64,000 nt of DNA from Trichocoleus desertorum NBK24. GTDB lineage: Bacteria > Cyanobacteriota > Cyanobacteriia > FACHB-46. The notes below the pieces were generated by a model. The model had not been told where the DNA came from. It saw only the letters and a program-made list of their open reading frames with translations, and made no database searches. The DNA lies in NCBI RefSeq assembly GCF_030409055.1, contig NZ_CP116619.1, forward strand, positions 1,707,628-1,771,627. The letters are read 5' to 3'. Numbering within the stretch: the stretch's first letter is position 1; each line of letters begins with the position of its first letter. A program made the position numbers and the translations under genes. This document shows positions 27,976-37,233 of the stretch, one piece after another.

Positions 27976-29532
27976 TCAGCTTGATCTTTGCAGCGTCACT
28001 ACGTTCAACGGTGGCAGATGAATTGTAAAAACTGTCCAACCGTGACTGCTCTCGACCTGAATGGTGCCTTGCAGTTGTTCTACTAGGCGCTTGACCAAGG
28101 CTAGTCCTAAGCCAGTTCCTCCTTGCTTCCAGGGATCAGCATGGGGGACTCGATAAAATTTGTCGAAAATTCGCAGGATTTCTGTGGACGGAATTTCTGC
28201 TTGGTTTTGGATAGTCAGGCGGGTTAGGGGAACTACCGAGGAGGTCGGTGAGGGACTGGTCACTTGCTCTACCTTCAGAATAATCTCACCGCCTGCTGGG
28301 GTATATTTACAAGCGTTATTCAGCAGTTCGCCTAACATGCGCTCTAAGCTAGAGCGATCGGTAATTAAGGGCGGAAAATTTTCTGGCAAATCAATTTTGA
28401 GCACCTGCTGATGTTCTTGCAGGCGGGAGCGAAAAGGCTCAATTAGGCTAGAAAACCAATCTTGTAGGTTGATCGCCTCCACCAGGAATGTAGGATAAGC
28501 CGCTGCTTCTAAACGCTGTAAGTCTAGTAGGTCGTTGATTAGGTCGATTTCACGGGCACATTCTGCCTTTAATATTTCTAGGTAACGCTGTTGGCGTTCA
28601 GCATTAGTGGCGATCGTCAGCATTTGCAGCGCCATTTTCATGTTCGACATCGGCGTCCGTAGCTCATGGGACACCGTGCTCAAAAAGTCATCTTTGAGTT
28701 GATTCAGTTTTTGCAGTTCTGCTAGGAGTCGAGCCTGTTCAGCCTGCTGGCGAATGGCTTCCTTGGCTTTGATCTGCTCGGTGAGATCGCGGAAGACTAA
28801 AACAGCACCCATCATTAGGTTTTGGTCAGTTTGCAATGGCGTCAAACTGTACTCAATGGGGATACTTTGGCCGTCGCTGCACTTAAGGTTGGTTTCTACA
28901 GCAGTTTTTGGGGCAATACTGTCCTCGAAGAGGCTGCTGATGGGCTGCTGAAAAACTCTCTGAGTGGCCTCATCCTCGGTCTGGAAAACAGCGATCGCAG
29001 GCTTGCCAAGGGCTTGTGCTTGCTTCCATCCCGTTAAACTCTCTGCTACAGGGTTCATGAACGTAATCAACCCTGCCGTATCAATCGTAATCACGGCATC
29101 CGCGATACTTCTCAAAACAGTTGACAGCCATTGCTCTCTTTCTTGCAACTGCTTCTCTAGCCGATGCCTCGCTAAAGTAATTTCGATTGTTGTATTCAGT
29201 TCTCGTTCTTTAAAGGGTTTTAATATATAGCCAAACGGCTGAGTTTGCTTAGCACGAGCTAGGGTGGCGTCATCCGCGTAGGCGGTTAAATAAATAATTG
29301 GCAGTTGAAAGCGGTGGTGAATTTGTCTAGCTGCTTCAATTCCGTCGATCGCACCTTTGAGGCGAATATCCATCAAGACCAAATCTAAGTGATTCTCAGA
29401 TGCCTTTAAGATGGCTTCTTCACCAGAGGCAGCAACTACAGGCACTGCATACCCAAACTTCTTCAGTCTGTTTTGCAAGTCCTTGGCGACAATGCTTTCA
29501 TCCTCAACCACCATTATGTTTACAGTTGTCAT
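27976..29532 (-). CDS. Receiver-PAS-histidine kinase, second gene of the ethylene-receptor-like operon
   Basis: The 518-residue protein starts with a receiver domain (about 1-120; acceptor Asp55 in LVLMDIRLKG, Lys in ILKPFKERE). A PAS domain follows (about 135-255), then a HisKA box (FLSTVSHELRTPMSNMKMAL, about 290) and a HATPase domain with LLNNACKYTPAGG, a DKFYR box and GGTGLGLALVKRLV. A receiver before a kinase suggests it accepts phosphate and passes the signal on. It lies 15 bases after the stop of the ethylene-receptor-like kinase gene, so both are most likely co-transcribed and act in one pathway. Its output partner is unknown. Confidence 0.9.
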   Translation of the reverse strand: MTTVNIMVVEDESIVAKDLQNRLKKFGYAVPVVAASGEEAILKASENHLDLVLMDIRLKGAIDGIEAARQIHHRFQLPIIYLTAYADDATLARAKQTQPFGYILKPFKERELNTTIEITLARHRLEKQLQEREQWLSTVLRSIADAVITIDTAGLITFMNPVAESLTGWKQAQALGKPAIAVFQTEDEATQRVFQQPISSLFEDSIAPKTAVETNLKCSDGQSIPIEYSLTPLQTDQNLMMGAVLVFRDLTEQIKAKEAIRQQAEQARLLAELQKLNQLKDDFLSTVSHELRTPMSNMKMALQMLTIATNAERQQRYLEILKAECAREIDLINDLLDLQRLEAAAYPTFLVEAINLQDWFSSLIEPFRSRLQEHQQVLKIDLPENFPPLITDRSSLERMLGELLNNACKYTPAGGEIILKVEQVTSPSPTSSVVPLTRLTIQNQAEIPSTEILRIFDKFYRVPHADPWKQGGTGLGLALVKRLVEQLQGTIQVESSHGWTVFTIHLPPLNVVTLQRSS

Positions 29533-29547
29533 TGTCCCAGGTAACTT

Positions 29548-31503
29548 TTAGTTAGGAAATACAATTTCAAATTCGAGACCATCACCCTGATTGATTTTGA
29601 TTGTTCCTTCAATTTGATGAGTCAGGGCATTCACTAATTGCAAACCCAAAGAATCGGTATTTTGACAATCCAAATCTTTTGGCAATCCAACTCCGGTATC
29701 GCTAACAGCAAGTATGAGATGATGAGCATCTCGGACACCAAAATGAATATGAACTTCTCCGGTTCGCCCATTAGGAAATGCGTGCTTGAGGGCGTTTGAT
29801 ACCAGTTCGTTAATAATGAGGCCACAGGGAATAGCAGTGTCTAGGCCCAACCAAACCTCATCTACATCAATTTTTAAGGCGATCGCATCTGCATTAATCT
29901 CATAGGTATAAAACAAATTTGACACTAAGTCATAGATATACTCCGAGCCATTAATTCGAGCCATATCTTCAGATTGATAGAGCTTTTCGTGAATCAACGC
30001 CATTGATTCAATTCGGTTTTGGCTCTCTCTAAATACAGCTAGTACTTCGTTATCTTCTAGGTTCTGGCATTGTAGGTTCAATAGACTAGAGATAATTTGC
30101 AGATTGTTTTTAACTCGATGATGAACTTCTTTGAGTAAAACTTCTTTTTCCTGAAGTGAAGTTCTCATGCGTTCTTCAATCTGCTTGCGATTGGTGGTAT
30201 CAAAGCGAATAGCCAGATATTGAAACGGTTGGCCTTGCTCGTTCAGAAAAGGCACAATGGTAGTGTCAACCCAGTAGTCGCTACCATCTTTAGCACGGTT
30301 CTTAATTTCTCCCTTCCAAACCTTGCCCTTAGAAATCACTGACCAGAGATCTTGAAAGAACGTTGGGTCATGATAACCGGAGTTAATCAGGCGATGGGTT
30401 TTTCCGAGTAATTCCTCTCTGGTATATTGGGAAAGCTCACAAAACTTGTCATTGATATAAGTAATAATGCCCTGCCGATCAGTAGTCACAACAATTGCTG
30501 ATTGATCGAGAGCAAACTTAATATCCGACAGTTCTTTCAGAGAGTTTTGTAGTTGTGCTTCAGCTTGTCGCCGCTCGGAAATATCTTCGATTACAGAAAT
30601 AAAATATTTGGGCTTAGTTGCTTCCCTCACTAGCGAAACAGTTAAATTGACCCAAATCGTAGACCCGTTTTTACGGATGTACCGTTTCTCCATCGAAAAA
30701 GTCTGTAAGGTGCCCGCTAAAACTTGGTGAACACAGGCTAAGTCAGCAGCCAAATCCTCGGGAACAGTAATGTCTTGAAAGGTAAGGTCGAGTAGATCCG
30801 AGCGGGTGTAGCCGACAATATCGCAAAGCTTTTGATTCACACGCAGCCATTGTCCCTTCAAGCCAACATGGGCAATCCCGACCGCAGCTTGTTCAAAAGT
30901 TGCCCGAAACCGCTGCTCACTCTCCCGCAAGGTTGCCTCTATACGTTGTCGTTCTACGATTTCTAGTCGCAGCTCTTTGTTGGCCTGAGCTAGGGCTGTG
31001 GTTCTTTCGGTTACCCGAATTTCTAGCTCGTTATGAGCGGTTTGGAGCGCTAACTCAGCTTGCTGGCGTTCTAGAATCTGCTGCTTTAATTCTCGGTTAG
31101 TTGCTTCTAGCTGAGCAGGACTCGGTAAAGCCAGAACTTTGGGGATTAATGGCCCCAACTCTAGAGCGGTGAAGAGAGATACGGTGGCTGTGAGCGCCTT
31201 AACGGTGCCAGATACCCAGTAAGTTGGATGCCAAAGCGTCCAAACTTCCAAAATATGGGTTGTTCCACAGGCAATAATAAAGGCTCCAAAAAGGAAAAAT
31301 ATCCAGCGGAAGGGAACATCACGCCGCTTCTGGATAAAGTGGAGCAACGAAATCGGAATTGAGTAATAAGCTAGGGCGATCGCTAAATCCGAAACCACGT
31401 GTAGCCAGACTAAGCCCGGTCGCCAGAGATAACAGTGCCCATGCGGAATAAACTGATCAGAAAACAAAAAACTGCTAAAGAATTCCCACATAAAATGTAT
31501 CAT
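29548..31503 (-). CDS. Ethylene-receptor-like sensor histidine kinase
   Basis: The 651-residue protein has an N-terminal three-helix membrane domain (about 30-125) matching plant ETR1. Residues equivalent to ETR1 Asp25, Tyr32, Ile35, Pro36, Ile62, Cys65 and His69 are all present here as Asp39, Tyr46, Ile49, Pro50, Ile76, Cys79 and His83 ([13 protein letters not shown] and FIIACGTTH). A coiled coil (about 135-195), two PAS-PAC domains (about 195-440), a HisKA_2 His box ([20 protein letters not shown]) and a HATPase ([20 protein letters not shown]) follow. The Cys/His pair binds copper and ethylene in known receptors, including Synechocystis SynEtr1. Ligand binding here is inferred. Alternative start is Met5. 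Confidence 0.9.
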   Translation of the reverse strand: MIHFMWEFFSSFLFSDQFIPHGHCYLWRPGLVWLHVVSDLAIALAYYSIPISLLHFIQKRRDVPFRWIFFLFGAFIIACGTTHILEVWTLWHPTYWVSGTVKALTATVSLFTALELGPLIPKVLALPSPAQLEATNRELKQQILERQQAELALQTAHNELEIRVTERTTALAQANKELRLEIVERQRIEATLRESEQRFRATFEQAAVGIAHVGLKGQWLRVNQKLCDIVGYTRSDLLDLTFQDITVPEDLAADLACVHQVLAGTLQTFSMEKRYIRKNGSTIWVNLTVSLVREATKPKYFISVIEDISERRQAEAQLQNSLKELSDIKFALDQSAIVVTTDRQGIITYINDKFCELSQYTREELLGKTHRLINSGYHDPTFFQDLWSVISKGKVWKGEIKNRAKDGSDYWVDTTIVPFLNEQGQPFQYLAIRFDTTNRKQIEERMRTSLQEKEVLLKEVHHRVKNNLQIISSLLNLQCQNLEDNEVLAVFRESQNRIESMALIHEKLYQSEDMARINGSEYIYDLVSNLFYTYEINADAIALKIDVDEVWLGLDTAIPCGLIINELVSNALKHAFPNGRTGEVHIHFGVRDAHHLILAVSDTGVGLPKDLDCQNTDSLGLQLVNALTHQIEGTIKINQGDGLEFEIVFPN

Positions 31504-31930
31504 TTCGATTTCAAAAATTTAGTTTTTGAAGCGTTAGTTAGTTTTCTGCATAATGGGCAAGACTCAACTCCCTAAGCTCACTCCAAAGAAAAAAGGCTTT
31601 TAATAGTTTTCTTAGTTAAAAAATAAGAATTTAAGAGTTTCTATCCCATCTCAAACTTTGTTCGATCAATCATTTGAGTACAGCCGTAATCGTACGGAAG
31701 TCATTTAGAAATCAACCACATCCTTGCTTTTAGACTTCGCATTAGCTCCTCTGATCAGGTGTCAGCTTTCTGTGAATTCACTGTAATAAAAAGCTTTGAC
31801 AAAAAAAGGCTTAAGTACTTGTTTGCTGAGCTTCAGCTCTAGAAACCTTTGACCTGTAAAAAAAGTAGGCCAAACTCTAGATGAATCAGAACACTCAATG
31901 TCAGGATAGACAGGATAGAAAAGTTGGCCT
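31504..31930. other. Divergent spacer between sensor kinase and rsmE
   Basis: The region is AT-rich and probably contains the promoters of both neighbours. A short direct repeat (CAGGATAGA twice near 31901-31920) precedes rsmE. I see no gene or RNA. Confidence 0.4.
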
Positions 31931-31935
31931 AGGAG
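31931..31935 (+). promoter_or_regulatory. Shine-Dalgarno supporting a TTG start for rsmE
   Basis: AGGAG lies six bases before TTG 31942, where no ATG or GTG fits the family N-terminus. Confidence 0.6.
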
Positions 31936-31941
31936 TATCAC

Positions 31942-32766
31942 TTGGCTGAGTTGCAACGATTGGCGATCGCGCCCACTCAATTACATGGAGAGCAAATTAG
32001 CTTAAGCGCAGAGCAACAGCATTATTTGAGCCGAGTTTTGCGGCTCCGCTCTGGCGATCGCTTTATTGCGATGGATGGTCAAGGTCAGTGGTGGTTAGCT
32101 GAGCTGTCAGGGAGCCAAGACCAAGCTCTGCAAGCGCAGATTGTTCAAACTTTGAGCGTTGATACTGAGTTATCTACGGCAATCACGCTGGTCGTAGCTT
32201 TACCGAAAGGCAGTGGATTTGATGAAGTGGTGCGGCAAGCCACCGAACTCGGCATTAGCTGTATTGCCCCGGTAATTAGCGATCGCACCTTACTCCACCC
32301 TAGCCCCCAAAAACTAGAACGCTGGCGGCGGATTGCTCAAGAAGCAGCGGAGCAGTCCGAGCGGCAAGTGGTACCCGCGATTCTGGAACCCGTTTCCTTG
32401 CTGACACAACTCCAAGCGTTACGAGCAGCCACTCCAGACGCACCCCAAAACGCACCTCCAGCCATTGGCTACTTTTGCGTCACTCGGTACGATGCGCCCC
32501 ACCTGTTGAACTGCTTACAGAGAGATTTTGGGTTTACCGACCAGCAACCACGGTTGTCTGCGCTATCCTCAATGGTAATTGTGACTGGCCCCGAGGGAGG
32601 CTGGACAGAGGGGGAAGTTGAGCAAGCGATCGCGCTAGGATATCAACCTGTGTCTTTGGGGCAGCGCATTCTCAGGGCTGTCACGGCTCCCTTAGTTGCG
32701 CTTTCTCTAATCGCTGCTGTGGCTGAAGCCAATCCGAGTCCCATCTCCACCAATTTGCCAGGGTGA
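31942..32766 (+). CDS. rsmE: 16S rRNA (uracil-1498-N3)-methyltransferase
   Basis: The 274-residue SPOUT methyltransferase modifies U1498 of 16S rRNA using S-adenosylmethionine. It has the N-terminal PUA-like part (QQHYLSRVLRLRSGDRF) and the C-terminal knot: ALPKGSGFDEVVRQATELG, VTGPEGGWTEGEVEQA and SLGQRILRAVTAPLVALSLI. The start is TTG with an AGGAG site in front. A TPR gene follows 12 bases after the stop. Confidence 0.92.
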   Translation: MAELQRLAIAPTQLHGEQISLSAEQQHYLSRVLRLRSGDRFIAMDGQGQWWLAELSGSQDQALQAQIVQTLSVDTELSTAITLVVALPKGSGFDEVVRQATELGISCIAPVISDRTLLHPSPQKLERWRRIAQEAAEQSERQVVPAILEPVSLLTQLQALRAATPDAPQNAPPAIGYFCVTRYDAPHLLNCLQRDFGFTDQQPRLSALSSMVIVTGPEGGWTEGEVEQAIALGYQPVSLGQRILRAVTAPLVALSLIAAVAEANPSPISTNLPG

Positions 32767-32778
32767 GCTAAAGAAACT

Positions 32779-33858
32779 ATGACTGAGCTGGAACAAGTAG
32801 CGGCTGCCTTTGACAGCAAGGACTATCGCACTGCCGCCCAATTACTGAAGACTCTGCGACAACGGATGCCAGAAAATCCTTGGGTACAGTTATACATCGG
32901 GCGACTGCACGAAGTCTCTGGCAAACTAGACGCGGCTGAATCCGTTTATCGCCAGCTCCTCCGCAACTCACTGCATCCTAAAGTGGCAACACAAGCTCGA
33001 CAAGGCATGCAACGGGTAGAAGCGATTGTGAAAGCCCAACGGCAACAAGCGATCGCCGAGGCAACGACTGACCCTGCCAACACCGAACTTGGCTTTTTGA
33101 TGCTCGCTCCCGTGACAGGGGAAGCCAGAAACGTCGCGGCTCAAAACTTTGCCCGCATCATGAAGCTGGATGCTTATACAGCCCGGATGCAACTCCCCAG
33201 CCGCAGTTGGCAACTGTACCGCACTGGCCCAATTGGAGAATTACAAGTCTACGGTCAAGAGCTAAGGAGCGCTCAGATTCCCGCCTTCTGGGTGTCTTTA
33301 GCGGAAGTTGAAAAACTACGGATCTTTCGCGTCCTGCACTTTCAATCAATTGCGCCCCAGATCACCGTCGTTTGTCAAAACGAATTCGATCAGGTGGGTT
33401 CATTGACCTTCGAGTGGTCAGAAGTGACACGGCGAGTCGAAGGACTTCTGCCTATTTTTGGCGATGTGATTGATCAAGGAGCTTGGGGCAAGTTGCAATG
33501 GAAGGAGCAAACCCAAGATTACGCCCATATTTGGGACTTGCATATTCCGGGTCGCCAATCCATCCTACGGTTCTGTGATAGCAACTATCTGTTTCAAGAA
33601 GATGCCGCGATCGCCGAGCAAGTGACTCCCCAAACCACCACTCGGATCAACTGGAACCACCTGATTGATTTCCTCAATCAAAAATTGCCCAACCTAGAAG
33701 TTTGGTCAGATTTTACGGGCTTTGCCGAAACCACAGCGGATCATATTCCCCCCTTAAGCCGTATCAAAGCGCAAATCGACATAGAAAGAAAAGCAGAGAC
33801 CCATTGGGACCCTGCCTTTCAGCTCTATAGCGCTTTAGTATTTTTACAGTCGAATTAG
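32779..33858 (+). CDS. TPR-containing protein, unknown function
   Basis: The 359-residue product starts with tetratricopeptide-like helices (about 1-85, AAFDSKDYRTAAQLLKTLRQ, PWVQLYIGRLHEVSGKLDAA). The rest (about 100-355) is a mixed alpha/beta region containing ARIMKLDAYTARMQLPSRSW and lacks a motif I know. There is no signal peptide. It probably forms an operon with rsmE, from which it is 12 bases away. TPR helices usually mediate protein-protein contacts, but no partner is visible. Confidence 0.75.
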   Translation: MTELEQVAAAFDSKDYRTAAQLLKTLRQRMPENPWVQLYIGRLHEVSGKLDAAESVYRQLLRNSLHPKVATQARQGMQRVEAIVKAQRQQAIAEATTDPANTELGFLMLAPVTGEARNVAAQNFARIMKLDAYTARMQLPSRSWQLYRTGPIGELQVYGQELRSAQIPAFWVSLAEVEKLRIFRVLHFQSIAPQITVVCQNEFDQVGSLTFEWSEVTRRVEGLLPIFGDVIDQGAWGKLQWKEQTQDYAHIWDLHIPGRQSILRFCDSNYLFQEDAAIAEQVTPQTTTRINWNHLIDFLNQKLPNLEVWSDFTGFAETTADHIPPLSRIKAQIDIERKAETHWDPAFQLYSALVFLQSN

Positions 33859-33912
33859 CAAAGACAAGTTAAAAGAGGCAAGCTAGAAGAGGAGAGCCTC
33901 AAAACCTACTAA

Positions 33913-34407
33913 CTAGGTAGGAACTTTAACTTGGCGAGCCATATCCAAGAAGGAACTCATATTAGGACCGGGACGACGACGATCGCCAAAGCTAGAGAAC
34001 GCGATCGCGGGTTCAGAAGACTTTTGGCCGTTCTGGTTGTTGGTTGCAGGCGCAGGCTGAGCAGGTGCAGGGGTTGCTTCAGCTTTCGCAGCCTCAGCCC
34101 TAGCAGCCTTTCTTGCTTCAGCTTTCCCTGGTTGAGCAGCGGGTTCTGGTGCTTTGGGAGCTTCTACCTTAGTAGCTTCTACCTTGGTAGCCTCAGCCTT
34201 GGCTGGTTGGGCTTTGGGGGGTTCAGCTTTTGCAGCTTCAATCTTGGCAGGTTGCCCGTTGGCTGGGGAGTCATCTAATTCCATGAAATAGCCTGAATTC
34301 CGCTTAGGCTGGGGTACAGCACTGGGTGCGTCGGCTGACTTCTTGCTAAACAAGCCAGTTACAAAAGCCAAAATTCCATTAATTAGTTTCTTAATAAAAC
34401 CGAACAT
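33913..34407 (-). CDS. Lys/Ala/Pro-rich repeat protein with hydrophobic N-terminus
   Basis: The 164-residue product opens with a hydrophobic or amphipathic segment (MFGFIKKLINGILAFVTGLF) likely to touch the membrane. Residues about 55-120 are a low-complexity repeat of AKAE/TKVE/PKA units with Ala, Lys, Glu and Pro, similar in look to TonB-like spacer arms or DNA-binding tails. The end, about 135-164, is a short conserved-looking block (SSFGDRRRPGPNMSSFLDMA). I recognise no family. The repeats may vary in number between strains. Confidence 0.6.
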   Translation of the reverse strand: MFGFIKKLINGILAFVTGLFSKKSADAPSAVPQPKRNSGYFMELDDSPANGQPAKIEAAKAEPPKAQPAKAEATKVEATKVEAPKAPEPAAQPGKAEARKAARAEAAKAEATPAPAQPAPATNNQNGQKSSEPAIAFSSFGDRRRPGPNMSSFLDMARQVKVPT

Positions 34408-34778
34408 GATACCCGCTCCTAGCGTTGATCTTAATGAGTTAAGTGAAAGCCTGAAAGATTGAAGCTAGCCGAGACTTCCAGATGCTTGATCTAACTAGTT
34501 CAATTACGAAAATTATGAAATTTTCTTACTCACAAACACAAGATTACTCAACATTAATTTACAAAAGTTTATTGACAGCATGGGAGGTATAAATGCTCAT
34601 TCCAAAGGTGCTACCTTGAACCACACTGCTTTGTAGACTTTGATGTTGTTTTGCAGAATTGACCCTCTGGCTTCAGCATTGGCTTTTAGCCAGTCAAGCA
34701 GCTGTCCTAAACAAAGCTGAAAATCGCGATCGCCTCTGTCTAAGCTAGAAAGGCAAACAGAAAACGTAAGGGAGTTGC
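34408..34778. other. Divergent intergenic spacer
   Basis: AT-rich near 34500-34580, consistent with promoters for the neighbouring divergent genes. No gene or RNA is seen. Confidence 0.4.
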
Positions 34779-35447
34779 ATGGGTTTTCGCCATCCAGTGT
34801 TGCTAATTCACGGCATCAACGACACCGAAGCCGTCTTCCACTCCATGTCTCGTTACTTAACGCGATTAGGTTACTCAGTTCACAGTCTTAGCTTAACTCC
34901 TAACAACGGTCACTTAGGCTTGGAATATCTAGCGGCCCAAGTTTCTAATTATGTAGCTAGAACCTTTGCCCCAAACCAACACTTTGACTTAGTTGGCTTC
35001 AGTATGGGTGGTATTGTTAGCCGTTATTACGTACAGCGCTTGGGTGGCATCGCTCAAGTCAAACGTTTTGTTACCATTGCTTCACCCCATCAAGGGACTT
35101 GGATCGCCTACGGCTCCGAGCGGCCTGGGTGTAGACAAATGCGACCTGGAAGTGCTTTTTTGCAAGACTTAAATCAGGATGTTGAGATCTTAAGTCAGCT
35201 TGATTTCACCTCTATTTGGACACCGCTAGACTTGATGATTGTGCCCGCCAACAGTTCACTCATGCCTATAGGGCAAAGCGTGCCAGTTTGGGTGCCGAGC
35301 CATGCTTGGATGGTGTCTCATCCTCAGAGTTTGCAAGCTGTGGCTTCCTGCCTCCAAACTCCGCTCCAGGTTTCTAGCTCTAGCGATCGCCCACTTGAGC
35401 AAAGTCGCGATCGCCAAAAATTGCCGCTGGATGGCAGTAGAACTTAA
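34779..35447 (+). CDS. Lipase-like alpha/beta hydrolase
   Basis: The 222-residue protein is an alpha/beta hydrolase of the triacylglycerol lipase/esterase type. It shows the oxyanion region LLIHGINDTEAVFHSM, the nucleophile elbow LVGFSMGGIVSRYYVQRLGG and SPHQGTWIAYG; the catalytic His is probably in VPSHAWMVSHPQSLQ. No signal peptide is seen. An in-frame GGGAG-like site precedes ATG 34779. Its last 68 bases overlap the convergent VOC gene. The substrate is not predictable. Confidence 0.82.
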   Translation: MGFRHPVLLIHGINDTEAVFHSMSRYLTRLGYSVHSLSLTPNNGHLGLEYLAAQVSNYVARTFAPNQHFDLVGFSMGGIVSRYYVQRLGGIAQVKRFVTIASPHQGTWIAYGSERPGCRQMRPGSAFLQDLNQDVEILSQLDFTSIWTPLDLMIVPANSSLMPIGQSVPVWVPSHAWMVSHPQSLQAVASCLQTPLQVSSSSDRPLEQSRDRQKLPLDGSRT

Positions 35448-35808
35448 ATTCCAGCACATTGTGAAAGGGATCTTCAAGAAAGAAGGTGCGGTGTTCTAGA
35501 GGCAGACCGGGGAAGCGGCGCTTTGGTTCTTGGTAAAAGCGCAATTGCCGTTGTTGCGATCGCTCTAGCAGTCCTTCCCAATCGGACTCTGAGGTAAACA
35601 CCAAGCCAAAGTGCCTAGGATAAATGCCCCGTTGCGGGGTAAGGGGTTCTGAAGTTGTGTGAGCCACCAATTGATGCCCATATAAGTTGAGGATCACGGA
35701 GGTTGCATTCTCGCGCCCTACCGTACAACCCAACCCATCTGCATAAAAGATTTTGGTTTGGGCAATGTCAGCCACTGGAAAAGCCAAGTGAAATAAGACA
35801 GAATTCAT
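35380..35808 (-). CDS. VOC family (glyoxalase-like) protein
   Basis: I place the start at ATG 35808, giving 142 residues (FHLAFPVADIAQTKIFYADG is the usual VOC beginning); the open frame runs further upstream but the extra residues are not family-like. Beta-alpha-beta-beta-beta units recur, with metal-ligand-like residues His in FHLAFPV, His in RHFGLVF and Glu in VLEFKFY. The family includes dioxygenases, glyoxalases and resistance proteins, so the reaction is unknown. The 3' end overlaps the convergent lipase gene by 68 bases. Confidence 0.8.
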   Translation of the reverse strand: MNSVLFHLAFPVADIAQTKIFYADGLGCTVGRENATSVILNLYGHQLVAHTTSEPLTPQRGIYPRHFGLVFTSESDWEGLLERSQQRQLRFYQEPKRRFPGLPLEHRTFFLEDPFHNVLEFKFYCHPAAIFGDRDFAQVGDR

Positions 35809-36074
35809 AACGCGCTCTATAAGCTCTATCAATAGATTGCTAGCACTCGTCAACTCTTTAAAGCTGTTTTCAAATCGCGATCGCCACACAAAACCTAATT
35901 TTATGAAATTACCTTCTTTAGATCACTGAAGTATTAAGAACTACGTGTAATCTCTTCAATGGCAATCTGAATTATGGTCTGATTTTTGGCAGGCACGCTG
36001 CTCAGTGACGCTCAAGTTAACCCAATCATTGAGAGTAGATCAGCGGCTGAAAAATAGTAATTCGAAGTAGGCAT

Positions 36075-37142
36075 ATGACTAGAATTTATTTTGCCACTAA
36101 CCGCCGTCCTAATCGAGATGTCAACCCTGATGACTTTGGTCGTAACTTTAGCGACGATGGTTTAGCAAATTTACGCTTTGGTCGAGCCGAAGTCACAGGC
36201 CCTGAATTCGATCAGTTTCAGATTCGAGTGGCTCCTGAAGATTTATTTGCAGAGCCGCCTGTATTGGGTAGCCAAACTATATTTGAGCAAGTTCAGCAAG
36301 ACATGGCTCGGACAGGTGAAGATACCATCATCTTCATTCATGGTTTCAACACGTCCTTTCACGGAGCCTTAAGCTATGCAGCTCGGTTACACCAAGTCCT
36401 GACCGCCAACGACCCACTTAATCCAGGACAGCCCCTCAAGCTGAATATGTGTGTCTTTTCCTGGCCCTCCGATGGTTCCTTGCTGTTGACCAATCCGCGA
36501 TCGCGTGATGCCGTTGCCTACAAAAACGATCGCTTGGATGCGGCTGCCTCTGGTGTCGCCTTTGCCCGTGCCTTCTTAAAACTTGCTGACTTTATTAATA
36601 AAATCAATCAGAACACCCAGCCCCCTTGCAATCAACGATTACACCTGATTGGCCATAGCATGGGCGCTTATGTGTTGCGAGCTGCCTTGCAAGAAGTCAA
36701 AAATCAAGTGGTTCAGTTGCCGAGAATCTTTGATCAAGTGTTGCTGATGGCAGCCGATGAAGATGATGATGCCTTCGATCTGGACTACAAATTGTTTTCC
36801 TTGCCCCGCATCACTCGTCGTACTAGCGTCTACTTCAACCGCAACGACTTAGCTTTGTGGGCTAGCGACACCCTTAAAGGAAACCCTCCCCGCCTCGGCA
36901 CCGATGGCCCCATGCAACCGCGATCGCTGCCTCGCAACGTCTATCCGATTGACTGCACCGATATTATCTCCCGGATCACCGATCCCGCCGAGCATGGCTA
37001 TTTCGTCACTGTGCCACGAGTCGTAACTGATATGAGACAAGTGATCCGTAACCAAATCCCAGATGAAATCCAGGGTCGGCGCTATATCCCTGAGACCAAC
37101 CGCTATCGATTACTCATGCGACTCGACCCCCAAAACCGCTAA
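36075..37142 (+). CDS. DUF900 alpha/beta hydrolase
   Basis: The 355-residue protein matches DUF900, an alpha/beta hydrolase family of unknown substrate. Visible are RIYFATNRRPNRD at the N-terminus, DTIIFIHGFNTSFHGALSYA (oxyanion region) and LIGHSMGAYVLRAALQEV (nucleophile Ser), with an Asp/Glu-rich turn MAADEDDDAFDLDYK that may supply the acid. The His near EHGYFVTV may complete the triad. No signal peptide is present. It converges with msrB. Confidence 0.82.
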   Translation: MTRIYFATNRRPNRDVNPDDFGRNFSDDGLANLRFGRAEVTGPEFDQFQIRVAPEDLFAEPPVLGSQTIFEQVQQDMARTGEDTIIFIHGFNTSFHGALSYAARLHQVLTANDPLNPGQPLKLNMCVFSWPSDGSLLLTNPRSRDAVAYKNDRLDAAASGVAFARAFLKLADFINKINQNTQPPCNQRLHLIGHSMGAYVLRAALQEVKNQVVQLPRIFDQVLLMAADEDDDAFDLDYKLFSLPRITRRTSVYFNRNDLALWASDTLKGNPPRLGTDGPMQPRSLPRNVYPIDCTDIISRITDPAEHGYFVTVPRVVTDMRQVIRNQIPDEIQGRRYIPETNRYRLLMRLDPQNR

Positions 37143-37197
37143 GGCAACCCTCTCCCCAATCCGCTCTCCCAAGCCAAAAAGAGTTGTAAATTTATCT

Positions 37198-37220
37198 CCC
37201 CTTCCCTAGTAGGGAAGGGG
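37198..37220. repeat. Perfect 9-bp palindrome between convergent genes
   Basis: CCCCTTCCC (37198-37206) and GGGAAGGGG (37212-37220) flank the loop TAGTA. Similar sequences are familiar from other cyanobacterial genomes as dispersed repeats. It may act as a bidirectional transcript end for the DUF900 gene and msrB. Confidence 0.6.
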
Positions 37221-37233
37221 CCGGGGTTAGGTC

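Noticed and set aside
31762-31980. Reverse-strand frame across the rsmE start
   Set aside because: Overlaps the well-supported rsmE N-terminus and has no protein-like features.
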